Shown here: in pieces, positions 8,228 to 16,695 of the stretch
Numbering within the stretch: the stretch's first letter is position 1
Layout of the letters: every line of letters begins with the position of its first letter
Source: JAPEKQ01 sp964516845
GTDB lineage: Bacteria > Joyebacterota > Joyebacteria > Joyebacterales > Joyebacteraceae
Length of the DNA: 64,000 nt
Direction: 5' to 3'
Assembly (NCBI GenBank): GCA_964516845.1
Contig: CAZEXP010000007.1
Span: 18,770 to 82,769 of the forward strand
Translations under genes and position numbers: made by a program
Notes under the pieces: generated by a model
Told to the model about the DNA's origin: nothing
Databases searched by the model: none
Seen by the model: only the letters and a program-made list of their open reading frames with translations

Positions 8228-8443
8228 GTGGGTACGACCGGCAAGGTGAAGTGGTTCAATGACAGCAAGGGCTTCGGGTTCATCACGCCTGATGATGGTA
8301 GCCCCGATGTGTTCGTCCACTACTCGGCGATTCAGGGTGCCGATTCGTTCAAGAGCCTGAACGAGGGCGACCACGTTGAGTTCGATGTCGTCGACGGTGC
8401 CAAGGGCCCGGCGGCTGAGAACGTTGCGAAGATCGAGGGCTAG
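8228..8443 (+). CDS. Cold-shock domain protein (CspA family)
   Basis: The 71-residue protein is a single cold-shock domain: G-K-V-K-W-F-N-D-S-K-G-F-G-F-I (RNP-1) near residues 5-19 and V-F-V-H-Y-S-A-I (RNP-2) near 28-35. It binds single-stranded RNA/DNA and melts mRNA structure, typically at low temperature or during growth transitions. It starts with GTG at 8228, preceded by AGGGGGT; the length matches the family. It is monocistronic, with a long structured leader upstream and a strong terminator downstream. Confidence 0.95.
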   Translation: MGTTGKVKWFNDSKGFGFITPDDGSPDVFVHYSAIQGADSFKSLNEGDHVEFDVVDGAKGPAAENVAKIEG

Positions 8444-8478
8444 TTCTTCCAGAACATCAGGCTGTCGATATTCGGGAA

Positions 8479-8512
8479 ACGGCCGCGTCGGCTTTCGACG
8501 CGGCCGTCTTCA
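8479..8512 (+). terminator. Intrinsic terminator of the cold-shock gene
   Basis: An 11-bp perfect stem, ACGGCCGCGTC (8479-8489) with GACGCGGCCGT (8497-8507), a seven-base loop and the tail CTTCA. Confidence 0.8.
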
Positions 8513-8609
8513 CGTATGAGAGAGGTGAGTCGAATGGGGAACGGGCCGACGGCATCGCCGCCCGGGCGACCGCCACGGAATTCCGACGGCCCTCTCAGCC
8601 CCGGTGCGG

Positions 8610-8912
8610 CTACGGGCCCTTGATGATCATGAGCGGGTGCGAGTTGCACTCCGCGTAATTCCCCACCGTGTGCACGTAGATGGCGTACTCATACGTGCCG
8701 GGCGTGGCGTTGGCCGGGATCTCAACGTCGACGTCACCCGTCTGCATCGTGACGATCTCAGTGGTTGGGAACACGCCGGGCTCCGGGAACCAGATGCTGA
8801 TCATGTCGTCGCCGGCCGCGAACAGCACGGTGTCGCCGGGATTGGCCTCCACCTGCGGAACCTTCCGCATTCCGGTTCCTTCTTCGATCGTCACTTCGAT
8901 GAGCTTCTGCAT
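8610..8912 (-). CDS. Cupredoxin-fold protein with incomplete type-1 copper site
   Basis: The 100-residue beta-rich protein has a C-terminal loop C-N-S-H-P-L-M (Cys89, His92, Met95), the C-x2-H-P-x-M spacing of amicyanin/pseudoazurin-type blue copper proteins. The first histidine ligand expected about 45 residues earlier (in a D..HN context) is absent: the region reads G-D-D-M-I-S-I-W-F. There is no signal peptide. GGAGG lies 8 nt before the chosen ATG (8912); an earlier ATG at 8933 overlaps the kinase stop (ATGA) and would add seven residues. It directly follows the kinase gene and is probably cotranscribed. It may be an electron carrier with altered ligands or a non-metal cupredoxin. Confidence 0.7.
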   Translation of the reverse strand: MQKLIEVTIEEGTGMRKVPQVEANPGDTVLFAAGDDMISIWFPEPGVFPTTEIVTMQTGDVDVEIPANATPGTYEYAIYVHTVGNYAECNSHPLMIIKGP

Positions 8913-8929
8913 CGCCATCGCCTCCGCTT

Positions 8930-11560
8930 TCATAGCCCGTACTCCCGTCCTGCGGTCTGCGCGGCGAACGTCTGATACCGTTCATCCGCGCACAGTCCGC
9001 GAAGTGCTGGAGTGCTCTCCACCTGTGCCCTCGAGTACCCATGCTCGAGGGCCTTCTCGATCCAGCTGAGCGCCAGCTCCCGGTCGCCCAGTACCTCATG
9101 CGTGTGTCCCGCCTGGAACATCACCTCGACGTCCCCGGGCGCGTGGAGAAGCGCTTCCTCGAGGAGACGTCGTGCCCGCTCAGGCTCGTCGAGCTCCGCG
9201 TAGTACGCCGCGAGGGATGTGAGGAGCAGCGGGTCCCGCGGAGCGAGCGCCCGTCTCCGCTCGCCACGCTTCGCCGCCTCGCGGTACGCCTCCCGCGCCT
9301 CCGCCTCGGCTCCTGGGACCCAGAGGTACGATGAGCCGAGGTTTCCCCAGACCCGGTAGTCCGAGTCGTCGATCTCGAGCGCCCTCTCGTACATCGTGGC
9401 CGCGTCGGCGTAACGAGCCCGCGCGAAGTGGAGCGTCGCGAGGTTCGAGTACGTCGAGTAGTCGGGTGAGAGCTCGACGGCGATCTCGAAGGTCGCCGCT
9501 GCATCATCGAGCCGGTCGAGGTAGTAGTACATCGCGCCGAGATTCCGATAGGCATGCGCGTTGCCCGGCGCGATCTCGGTGACGGTCGCGAACTCCCCGG
9601 CTGCCTCGGCGTACCGTCCCTGGGACGCGAGGAAGACACCGAGGGCATCGTGTGCGCGCCAGTACTCGCTTCTGAGTTCGACGTTCTCCCGGTACGCCGT
9701 CTCGGCGAGCGCGGTCTGACCGCTCTCGGCCCGGAGCTCGGCGAGCGCCTGCCGCGCGGCGATGCTCAACGGGTCGATCTCGAGCGCATCGTGAAGCATC
9801 GCAGCCGCGCTGTCATAGAGACCCGCGTGAACGAGGAGGCCGGCCTCGGTCAACATCGCCTGAACACACCGCTCGTCGAGATCAAGAGCGCGCATGAGGC
9901 TGGATTCGGCCGCGGCTCCCCGGTGGAAGTCCCGCTTCATCTCGCAGCCTTCCCACACCGCCCGGCCCAGAGCCGCGTGCGCGAGGGCGAACGCCGGGTC
10001 GGCCGACGTCGACTCGCGCAGCAGGGCCACCGCCCGCGACGCTGCCGCGGTGTCGGCGCTGTCGGCGACCGTGGCGCTGTGCACCGCGTTGAGGATGCCC
10101 GTCCCCTTGAGATACGTGTCGAAGGCAGTCGGGACGGTCGTTCCCGAGGCGCCGCTTCGTCGGCGGGCGCGTCCGGGCAGTTCAACGCCCAGCGCCTCGG
10201 CGACAAATCGCACCGGAACGTCCTGAAGCGCGGCGACATTGGCGGGCTGCTCGACAACGGTCCACTCGCGGATCCGGTCGCCGGACGGACTCGCACTGAG
10301 CACGAGGTGAACGCGGATGCTGTCGCCGATGTTCTCAAGTGAACCGGTGAGCGCGATGTTGGCGCCGAGGACGGGAGCGGCACTCCCCGGCCAGACGACC
10401 TTCAAGGCGTCGACGTCGGCAGCAGGGATCACGCGAAGCTCCGCCGTGAACTGCTCCATCTCCTGGAGGCGCTCGGCGACGTAATCGCGGAATCCCCGCG
10501 CGTAATCCCCGTCTGTGCCGTCGAAGGGGAGGACGGCGACGATCGTCCGTTCCGGGAGCCGTGTCGTGCGAGCGCCGGCGATGAGTTCCCGCCCCTTTGG
10601 GTGGAGGCCGAAGAACGCGGCGGCCGCGATGATGACCGCGAGCACCGGCAGCGCAACGGTCGCGATAAGGCGGTGTCTCCGTCCGCGCGAAGCGGCCGCT
10701 GGAAGCGGGGTCGTGTCGAGCTGCGTCGGATCGCGACGCAGCGGGAGGAGTCCTGCCACGCGTTCGAGTGCGTCGCGAAGCTCATCGGCGCTGGCGTACC
10801 GGCGCGAGGCGGTCTTCTCAAGGCAGCGCGCGACGAGCGCGTCGAGTTCGGTTGGGAGGCCGGGTACGTGCGTCGACGGCGGCACGGCGGGTTCATTACA
10901 GATGGCGTACAGCAGGGACTCGTTGCTCTCGCCTTTGAAGGGCCGGAGTCCTGCGAGGAGTTCGTACAGGAGCACCCCGAGCGACCAGATGTCGGCACGT
11001 GCATCGGCGTCGTGGCCGCGTGCCTGCTCGGGCGACATGTAGGCTACGGTGCCCAGGCGCACGCCGGCCTGTGTGAGATCGGAGGGCGCGCCGAGCTTGG
11101 CGAGTCCGAAGTCGAGGATCTTCGCGCGTCCCCTTCCGGTCACGAGCACGTTGCCCGGCTTGATGTCGCGGTGGACCACCCCGGCGGCGTGCGCGGCCGC
11201 GAGCCCGGCGGCCACGTCCGCCGCGATTCCGACGGCCTCCTCGGCGGCGAGAGGCCCGCCCGACAGACGGTGCGCGAGCGTGTCGCCGTCATAGCAGGCC
11301 ATCGAGATGAACAGCCGCGCGTCGTCGGTCTCGCCGATCTCATAGATCGTACAGATGTTCGGGTGATCGAGCTGAGAGGCCGCCTTGGCCTCGACGCGGA
11401 ACCGTTCCTTGGCGGCGGGGTCGCGTGTGAGTTCGGGGGAAAGGAACTTGAGTGCGACCGTCCTGCCGAGGTCGGTATCCTCGGCGCGGTAGACCACGCC
11501 CATGCCGCCCTCGCCGAGCTTTCCGGTGATCCGGTAGTGAGAAACGGTGCGACCGATCAT
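8930..11560 (-). CDS. Ser/Thr protein kinase with TolB-N-like region and TPR repeats
   Basis: The 876-residue protein begins with a Hanks-type kinase (about residues 8-275): G-E-G-G-M-G-V-V-Y glycine loop, V-A-L-K lysine, H-R-D-I-K-P-G-N catalytic loop, D-F-G, and M-S-P-E-Q-A. A transmembrane helix follows a basic stretch near residues 310-330. Then comes a segment starting 'VAVLPFDG' like the TolB N-terminal/FlgO fold, and about nine TPR units to the C-terminus. Such membrane kinases are common in Gemmatimonadota, Acidobacteria and relatives and probably sense envelope signals. The ATG at 11560 has GGGAG at correct distance; upstream in-frame codons extend to 11764 but look non-coding. The cupredoxin gene follows at once. 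Confidence 0.9.
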   Translation of the reverse strand: MIGRTVSHYRITGKLGEGGMGVVYRAEDTDLGRTVALKFLSPELTRDPAAKERFRVEAKAASQLDHPNICTIYEIGETDDARLFISMACYDGDTLAHRLSGGPLAAEEAVGIAADVAAGLAAAHAAGVVHRDIKPGNVLVTGRGRAKILDFGLAKLGAPSDLTQAGVRLGTVAYMSPEQARGHDADARADIWSLGVLLYELLAGLRPFKGESNESLLYAICNEPAVPPSTHVPGLPTELDALVARCLEKTASRRYASADELRDALERVAGLLPLRRDPTQLDTTPLPAAASRGRRHRLIATVALPVLAVIIAAAAFFGLHPKGRELIAGARTTRLPERTIVAVLPFDGTDGDYARGFRDYVAERLQEMEQFTAELRVIPAADVDALKVVWPGSAAPVLGANIALTGSLENIGDSIRVHLVLSASPSGDRIREWTVVEQPANVAALQDVPVRFVAEALGVELPGRARRRSGASGTTVPTAFDTYLKGTGILNAVHSATVADSADTAAASRAVALLRESTSADPAFALAHAALGRAVWEGCEMKRDFHRGAAAESSLMRALDLDERCVQAMLTEAGLLVHAGLYDSAAAMLHDALEIDPLSIAARQALAELRAESGQTALAETAYRENVELRSEYWRAHDALGVFLASQGRYAEAAGEFATVTEIAPGNAHAYRNLGAMYYYLDRLDDAAATFEIAVELSPDYSTYSNLATLHFARARYADAATMYERALEIDDSDYRVWGNLGSSYLWVPGAEAEAREAYREAAKRGERRRALAPRDPLLLTSLAAYYAELDEPERARRLLEEALLHAPGDVEVMFQAGHTHEVLGDRELALSWIEKALEHGYSRAQVESTPALRGLCADERYQTFAAQTAGREYGL

Positions 11561-11930
11561 GCGCGCTCCCGACTGAGCGACAGTCAAAGCCCCATTCCGA
11601 TTGTATGACAAATCAGGGATACCGCATAGGGGAAACCGGCCCGCGAACGGAACGCGAAGAAGGAGATTGAGGAACACAACACGCGAGCGAACGCACAATC
11701 GTGCCCGGATGGCACCGCATGTCGAACCGACGCGCACGATGTGACTTCGTGTCACGTCCTGCATCTGATACGTTATGTATGCTTCCCGGCCTCACGTGAC
11801 ACCTCGCGCACACGCTTGAACAGTGCTGCCAGGGAGCTGGATTCTCTCAACGAGCTACGGGAGCCCCCTGAGGGGGCGCACACTTGGACGTCGGTCTGTG
11901 GATGGCCGGCAATCTCAGGAGGAGAGAACG

Positions 11931-12335
11931 ATGGCGAAGCTGACAGAGATCGAGGGCGTGGGTGCGACATACGCCGAGAAGCTGCTGGGCGTCGGCGTCA
12001 AGTCGACGAACGATCTGCTCGACAAGGGCGCGACCCCGGCCGGCCGCAAGGAGATCGCTGCGAAGTCCGGTATCGGCGAGAAGCAGATCCTGGGGTGGGT
12101 CAACAAGTGCGACCTCATGCGCGTCAAGGGTGTGGGTGAGGAGTACGCCGACCTGCTCGAGGCTGCGGGTGTCGATACCATACCGGAGCTGGGCCAGCGA
12201 AAGGCCGCGAGCCTCTTCAGCAAGCTGACCGAGGTGAACGAAGCCAGGAAGCTCGTCCGGTCGCTGCCGACCGAGGACAAGGTCGAGGACTGGATCAAGC
12301 AGGCCAAGGGTCTTCCGCGGAAGATCAACTACTAG
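11931..12335 (+). CDS. DUF4332 helix-hairpin-helix protein
   Basis: The 134-residue protein contains two repeated helix-hairpin-helix-like units, 'IEGVGATYAEKL' near residue 7 and 'VKGVGEEYADLL' near residue 65, followed by 'RKLVRSLPTEDKVEDWI', the standard ending of DUF4332 proteins. The fold suggests DNA or nucleic-acid contact but the function is unknown. The start is set by AGGAGG at 11917-11923 before ATG 11931; upstream in-frame sequence to 11823 is not conserved-looking. Monocistronic, with a terminator after it. Confidence 0.88.
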   Translation: MAKLTEIEGVGATYAEKLLGVGVKSTNDLLDKGATPAGRKEIAAKSGIGEKQILGWVNKCDLMRVKGVGEEYADLLEAAGVDTIPELGQRKAASLFSKLTEVNEARKLVRSLPTEDKVEDWIKQAKGLPRKINY

Positions 12336-12396
12336 CGAACCGCTCGGCGCAACGCGGGGTTCTGACGCGCCGGCGCTTGATGACCGTTCCATAGAG

Positions 12397-12428
12397 ACGC
12401 CGCCCGACTTCCGTTGGGCGGCGTTCTT
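12397..12428 (+). terminator. Intrinsic terminator after the DUF4332 gene
   Basis: ACGCCGCCC (12397-12405) pairs perfectly with GGGCGGCGT (12416-12424) around a ten-base loop, followed by TCTTCG. Confidence 0.75.
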
Positions 12429-12565
12429 CGTAGACCGGGCATCGGCGGGCTGGCGCGTCCGTGGCCCGTGACAGCTTGTGGCGCGGCCCGGACGGGGATG
12501 GTCTCGATGCGTGTTCAGCAGCGCTTGCCTCCGTATATCACACTTCGAGGCGTCAAGAAAAAGGA

Positions 12566-12594
12566 TTGACACGCCTGTGCTTGGTGTATATACT
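12566..12594 (+). promoter_or_regulatory. Promoter of the GntR-ABC operon
   Basis: TTGACA (12566-12571) and TATACT (12589-12594) are separated by 17 bp: a near-consensus sigma-70 promoter about 30 nt upstream of the GTG start. Confidence 0.85.
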
Positions 12595-12604
12595 AGTTAT
12601 ATAC
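12586..12604. promoter_or_regulatory. Probable GntR (YtrA-type) operator
   Basis: GTATATA-CTAGT-TATATAC is a perfect 7-5-7 inverted repeat that covers the -10 hexamer and the start site. YtrA-type GntR regulators repress their own ABC operons from such sites, so autorepression is likely. Confidence 0.7.
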
Positions 12605-12623
12605 ATTGCTCAAGGAGGCGCGC

Positions 12624-13013
12624 GTGTTCATCGTTCTGTCACCTGAAAGTCCCGATCCACTGCACAAGCAGGTGACCGATCAGATCCGGGAGGCAGTCGC
12701 CGGGGGAGACATCCATCCCGGAGACCGACTGCCGTCGATCCGTGAGATGGCGAAGGAGCTCAACATCAGCGTCATCACGGTGAAACGGTCGTACATGGAT
12801 CTGGAGCGGGAGGGGCTGCTTGTCACGAGGGCCGGTCTTGGCTCGTTCGTGGCTGATGTCGACCTCGCGTACCTCAGGCGAGACCAGCTCGCCGCGGTGC
12901 GCGCGGAGCTGAAAGCGATTCTAGAGAGAGCCGGGCGGTTCGGGATCAGCGCCGGCGACGTCGCGCAGCTCATCACCGAACTCGAGGAGGGGCGCGATGG
13001 CAGCGATCGTTGA
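12624..13013 (+). CDS. GntR-family regulator, YtrA subfamily
   Basis: The 129-residue protein has an N-terminal winged helix ('PLHKQVTDQIREAVAGG', 'GDRLPSIREMAKEL', 'SVITVKRSYMDLEREGLL', 'GLGSFV') and only a short two-helix C-terminus, the hallmark of the YtrA subfamily that controls ABC transporters. The GTG start at 12624 follows AAGGAGG. It overlaps the next gene by 17 nt, and a near-perfect promoter with an embedded inverted repeat sits just upstream. The ligand is unknown; in known cases these regulators respond to cell-wall antibiotics. Confidence 0.9.
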   Translation: MFIVLSPESPDPLHKQVTDQIREAVAGGDIHPGDRLPSIREMAKELNISVITVKRSYMDLEREGLLVTRAGLGSFVADVDLAYLRRDQLAAVRAELKAILERAGRFGISAGDVAQLITELEEGRDGSDR

Positions 13014-13869
13014 GATACGGGACGTCGTGAAGCGGTACGCGGACTTCTCGCTGGGACCGGTCTCGCTGTCGCTCGAGGGCGGATGCATCACCGGGTTGTT
13101 CGGACCGAGCGGCTCCGGCAAGACCACGCTCGTCAAGATCCTTGCGGACATCCACCGCGCCGACAGCGGGGCGGTGCGTCTGTTCGGACACACGTACCGG
13201 GAGCGGGAGAAGGAGATCAAGAACCGGCTCGGCTATGTCGGGGAGGAGCAGTTCTTCCCGCGCGACCGGACCGTCGGATGGACCAGCCGATACGTGGCCG
13301 GGTTCTACCAACACTGGGATTGGGCAACGTATCGGTCCCTGGCCGCGCGGTTCTCGCTCGACGACGACAGGAAGGTGGGGGCGCTCTCCCGAGGGCGCCG
13401 GGCGCTCCTGGCGCTCGCCATAGCGCTGGCGCACAAAGCGGAGCTGCTCATTCTCGATGAACCGACCGCCGGGCTCGACATGATCGCGCGGCGCGAGATC
13501 CTCGACACGCTCCGGGACTTCGTGAGCGACGAGGGCCGGGCGGTGCTGCTCTCGTCGCATGTCACGGACGCCCTTGCGGACGTCTCGGATTACGTCGCGC
13601 TCCTCGACACCGGGCGGATCATTCTTCACGAGGAGAAGGACGAGCTTCTGTCCGACTGGAAGTGGCTGCACTTTCGGTCCGAGACCCTTCCCGAGCACGT
13701 TGTCGGCCGTCTCAGGCTCGTTCGCACGGGGCAGCTCGGGAGTTCCGGTCTCACGAACGAGTACCGACGACTCAGGACCGAACTCGCGGCGGCAGAGGCC
13801 GCAGGTGAAGTCCGTATTGCGAATGCGTCGCTCGACGACGTGATGATCGCTCTGGTGAAAGGAGCCTGA
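12997..13869 (+). CDS. ABC transporter ATP-binding protein (YtrB-like)
   Basis: The 290-residue protein is a single ABC ATPase. Walker A is G-P-S-G-S-G-K-T-T (residues 35-43), Walker B is L-L-I-L-D-E-P near 150, and the switch histidine is in 'LLSSHVTD'. The signature motif reads L-S-R-G-R-R instead of LSGGQ, a variation also known in YtrB/EcfA-like ATPases. The C-terminal extension after residue 215 is typical of exporters of the ABC-2 type. It overlaps the GntR gene by 17 nt, and the permease gene starts one base after its stop, so they form one operon. Confidence 0.9.
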   Translation: MAAIVEIRDVVKRYADFSLGPVSLSLEGGCITGLFGPSGSGKTTLVKILADIHRADSGAVRLFGHTYREREKEIKNRLGYVGEEQFFPRDRTVGWTSRYVAGFYQHWDWATYRSLAARFSLDDDRKVGALSRGRRALLALAIALAHKAELLILDEPTAGLDMIARREILDTLRDFVSDEGRAVLLSSHVTDALADVSDYVALLDTGRIILHEEKDELLSDWKWLHFRSETLPEHVVGRLRLVRTGQLGSSGLTNEYRRLRTELAAAEAAGEVRIANASLDDVMIALVKGA

Positions 13870-13870
13870 G

Positions 13871-14515
13871 ATGGTTGCGATTCTGAGACAGTATGCGTTC
13901 TTGTACATCACGCATTTCTTCACGTTCTCGATGCTGATCATTGCGCCGATGCGCGCGTGGCATCACCAAATGTACTTTGTTCCGATGCTTCTCCTTCCGG
14001 TCTGGGTGACAAGCTCGGTTCTGTGGTCGGAGCGCGAGGGCTCCGAGCAGTTCCTCAGAACTCTGCCGGCCACGAGCCGCGAGATCGTGCGCTGGAAATT
14101 CTCGATGCTCGCCGGCGCATGCGCCGTCTACTGGGTGCTCATGTTCCTGGCTGTGTCGGTCGTTCGCCCCGCCCCTGAGTTCTTTGGCGTCTATATCCGT
14201 TTCATAACCTACAGTGCCGTGAGCGCGTTCTCGTTCGGCCTGCTTGCCTACATCGGGATCTGGTTCTTCGGGAAGAATCCGATGACAGCCGTGATCATCC
14301 TGTTTATGCTCACATGGACGGCCTTCGTCATCAGCGTCGTCGCGGCCACCAAGGTCGGACGCTACCAGACGCTGACGGAACTGCCCATCGTATCGATGGT
14401 GGCGCACATGCCGTGGTTCTCGTCACTCGTGTTCGTGGCGCTCGCGGCCGTGGCCTTCTGGGGGTTCAAGGAAGTTGGTGTCCGCGTCCGCGCGCTGGAC
14501 GGTCCCTGGGACTGA
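13871..14515 (+). CDS. ABC-2-type permease subunit
   Basis: The 214-residue protein is hydrophobic with about six membrane segments (roughly 12-28, 33-50, 82-98, 107-130, 138-158, 176-196). No enzymatic motif is visible. The position immediately after the ATPase and the topology indicate the membrane half of a homodimeric exporter or a YtrC/D-like component. The ATG is one base past the ATPase stop with AGGAGC upstream. Confidence 0.8.
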   Translation: MVAILRQYAFLYITHFFTFSMLIIAPMRAWHHQMYFVPMLLLPVWVTSSVLWSEREGSEQFLRTLPATSREIVRWKFSMLAGACAVYWVLMFLAVSVVRPAPEFFGVYIRFITYSAVSAFSFGLLAYIGIWFFGKNPMTAVIILFMLTWTAFVISVVAATKVGRYQTLTELPIVSMVAHMPWFSSLVFVALAAVAFWGFKEVGVRVRALDGPWD

Positions 14516-14553
14516 TCCGGGGAGATGCCTTGCCATGCAAGAGGGAGTTTCTG

Positions 14554-15693
14554 ATGGGAACAGCTCGACGTTTCACCGATCCATCCGCGCGGCGGTCACT
14601 CAACGTCGTGATGGCGCTCGTCGCCGGGCTGACGTTCACGGCGCTTGCGCCATCCGCATCCGCCTGCACCGTGTTCGCGGTTCCGTCCGACGAGACCGTC
14701 TGCGGCGCCAACCTTGACTGGCCCGACGACCTCGAGGGATACGTGCTCGTCAACCCGCGCGGCATCGAGAAGACGTTCGTGTCGTGGAGCGGGTTCGGAC
14801 CGTCCGAACACAACGGCGAGCCGGCGAGTTGGACGTCGAAATACGCGTCAATCACGCTCACGTGTTTCGGTCGCGACTTCATCGAGGGTGGAATGAACGA
14901 GCGCGGTCTGATCCTCGAGCAGGCGACCCTGCCGTCGGTCTATCCTCCCGACGATGGGCGTCCGGGTGTCTCGGCGCAACAGTGGATGCAGTACGCGCTC
15001 GATTCGTACCAGGACGTGGGGGAGGTTGTCGACGATCTCGAGAGCGTTCGCCAGGACGGCGAGGGATGGCATTATCTTGTTGTCGATCGCAGCGGCGACT
15101 GGGCCGTCATTGAATTTACTGAGGGTGAGCCGGTCGTCTATCGCGCGGGTCGCCATGAGTTCCCCTCCATCACGAACGCGACCTACGCGCAGGCGGAGTC
15201 CCACGTGGCGCTCGACGTTCGTTTCGGTGGTGAGCTCGACGTCGGGGCGGGAAATGATTCACACGGGAGATTCATACGTGTCGCGGAGCGGCTGCGGGAC
15301 CGGCGGGGAGCGTGGCTTCGGTATACGCCGGATGCTCCCGCCGACACGACGGGCGCGCGCGAGCGGTGGAACGCGCTCGACAACGTTGACTTCGCGTTCG
15401 CGTTGCTGAACGACGTCAGCGCGGACGACACGCAGCGATCGGTCGTCTATGACACCGGCGCGATGCGCGTCTACTGGAAGAGCTGGAGACATCCGGAGGT
15501 TCGCTACATCCCGCTGACCTCGATCGAGCGCGGGGAGGGGAGCGGCGTGCGCGCAGTTCCGGTCCATGCACCTGTCACTGGCGATGCAACGGGCGTCCTC
15601 GAACCGCTGTCCGATGAGCAGAACCAGGATCTTCTGGAGCATGTGAGCCGGCTGATCGGAGGAGCGGACGATGAAGGACAGAGCACCGACTGA
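14554..15693 (+). CDS. Secreted linear amide C-N hydrolase (choloylglycine hydrolase family)
   Basis: The 379-residue protein has a signal peptide ending at S-A-S-A, which would leave Cys38 as the N-terminal residue, the nucleophile of Ntn hydrolases. It is followed by 'GANLDW' (usual G-x-N-x-D-W), 'GGMNERGL', 'QWMQYALDSYQDVGEVV' and 'HYLVVDRSGDWAVIEF', all standard blocks of this family (penicillin V acylase, bile-salt hydrolase and environmental relatives). It cleaves an amide of unknown type in the periplasm; environmental homologues may act on signals or antibiotics. The ATG at 14554 has GAGGGAG upstream. It lies 38 bp after the ABC permease and overlaps the nucleotidyltransferase gene by 23 bp, so it is probably part of the GntR-controlled operon. 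Confidence 0.85.
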   Translation: MGTARRFTDPSARRSLNVVMALVAGLTFTALAPSASACTVFAVPSDETVCGANLDWPDDLEGYVLVNPRGIEKTFVSWSGFGPSEHNGEPASWTSKYASITLTCFGRDFIEGGMNERGLILEQATLPSVYPPDDGRPGVSAQQWMQYALDSYQDVGEVVDDLESVRQDGEGWHYLVVDRSGDWAVIEFTEGEPVVYRAGRHEFPSITNATYAQAESHVALDVRFGGELDVGAGNDSHGRFIRVAERLRDRRGAWLRYTPDAPADTTGARERWNALDNVDFAFALLNDVSADDTQRSVVYDTGAMRVYWKSWRHPEVRYIPLTSIERGEGSGVRAVPVHAPVTGDATGVLEPLSDEQNQDLLEHVSRLIGGADDEGQSTD

Positions 15694-16546
15694 GGCAAGC
15701 GTCTGGCGGGTCGCGTTCGCGCGTGAACTCGCCGCGTACTACGCCGGTCGTGAAGGCGTGAGGATGATCGTGCTTGGCGGGTCCGCGGCGCGGGGTGAAG
15801 CCGACGCATACTCCGATCTCGACATCGTCGTCTACTGGGATGCGATCGAGAGGGAGTTCATCGACGCCGAGCCGCTTCGCGATCTCGAGTGCCGGCGTGC
15901 GTACACGACCGGGAACGACGAGTTCGGGCTCGAGTCGTACTACTTCGGAGCGCTCAAGGCTGACTTCGGTCACGTGGCGATGGCCGCGTGGAGCGAACTC
16001 GTCGACGGTGCCATCGTGAGGTACGAGGCCGAGCCGGCGTCGATGCACTCGCTCGAAGGCTTCCTCAACTCGGTCCCGCTCTTCGGTGAGGAGTTCGTGG
16101 AGGAGTGGAAGAGCAAGGCTCGTGAATTCCCGCCGGAGCTCGCCGTTGACATGATCCGGCGTCACATGCGTCTCTACGTTCCGGGCTACCTCGAGCACCA
16201 GGCCTACGAACGCGGCGACCTCATCGCGTACTACGATGGCATGAGCAAGATGCTGCGGAACATCCTCGGGATCATCGCCGGTCTGAATCGAGTCTACTGC
16301 GCGACCGACGAGGGGCGGTGGGCGGAGAGCCTTCTCTCCCGGATGCCCATCCAGCCGGAGCGTACGTGGGAGCGGATGCGCGAGATCCTCACGACCGACG
16401 GGCATCGTGCAGCGGCCATGCTCGAGAGGCTGCTGGTTGAGACCCTCGATCTCGTCGAACTCCACATGCCCGAGTACGACCTTACCTGGCCACGCATGGG
16501 CCGTACGCTGCTGGTCGAAGCGGCGGAGACGAGGCCTCTCATGTAG
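15671..16546 (+). CDS. Nucleotidyltransferase-domain protein
   Basis: The 291-residue protein contains the pol-beta-type motif G-G-S-A-A-R-G-E-A-D-A-Y-S-D-L-D-I (residues 36-52), with both metal-binding aspartates of D-L-D. The rest is a helical domain like that of aminoglycoside or lincosamide nucleotidyltransferases and related uncharacterised proteins. It might modify a small molecule or protein by adenylylation. It starts inside the end of the amide hydrolase gene (23-bp overlap), with GGAGGAGCGG ahead of the ATG, so the pair is coupled. Together with the ABC exporter and the amidase this makes a plausible antibiotic-resistance operon, which is inference. Confidence 0.8.
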   Translation: MKDRAPTEASVWRVAFARELAAYYAGREGVRMIVLGGSAARGEADAYSDLDIVVYWDAIEREFIDAEPLRDLECRRAYTTGNDEFGLESYYFGALKADFGHVAMAAWSELVDGAIVRYEAEPASMHSLEGFLNSVPLFGEEFVEEWKSKAREFPPELAVDMIRRHMRLYVPGYLEHQAYERGDLIAYYDGMSKMLRNILGIIAGLNRVYCATDEGRWAESLLSRMPIQPERTWERMREILTTDGHRAAAMLERLLVETLDLVELHMPEYDLTWPRMGRTLLVEAAETRPLM

Positions 16547-16695
16547 GGGGATGTCCCGGACAGGGCCCATGTCCAGGATCCCCCTGGGGTGGGCCGGTTG
16601 GGGTCTCTGAGGTCGTGCCGCCAATCCGGAACCAGGATTGCACCCATGTACATCCGGTACTCGGGTGAATCGTGGCCTATTCCGGGAGGGTGGCT

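Noticed and set aside
14554..14668. Lipoprotein signal for the linear amide hydrolase
   Set aside because: A-S-A-C lacks the Leu at -3 of a lipobox; the Cys is better explained as the Ntn nucleophile exposed by signal cleavage.
16546..16583. GGGGGAT...ATCCCCC stem after the nucleotidyltransferase as a terminator
   Set aside because: The stem is broken by mispairs and no T-run follows; not listed as a terminator.
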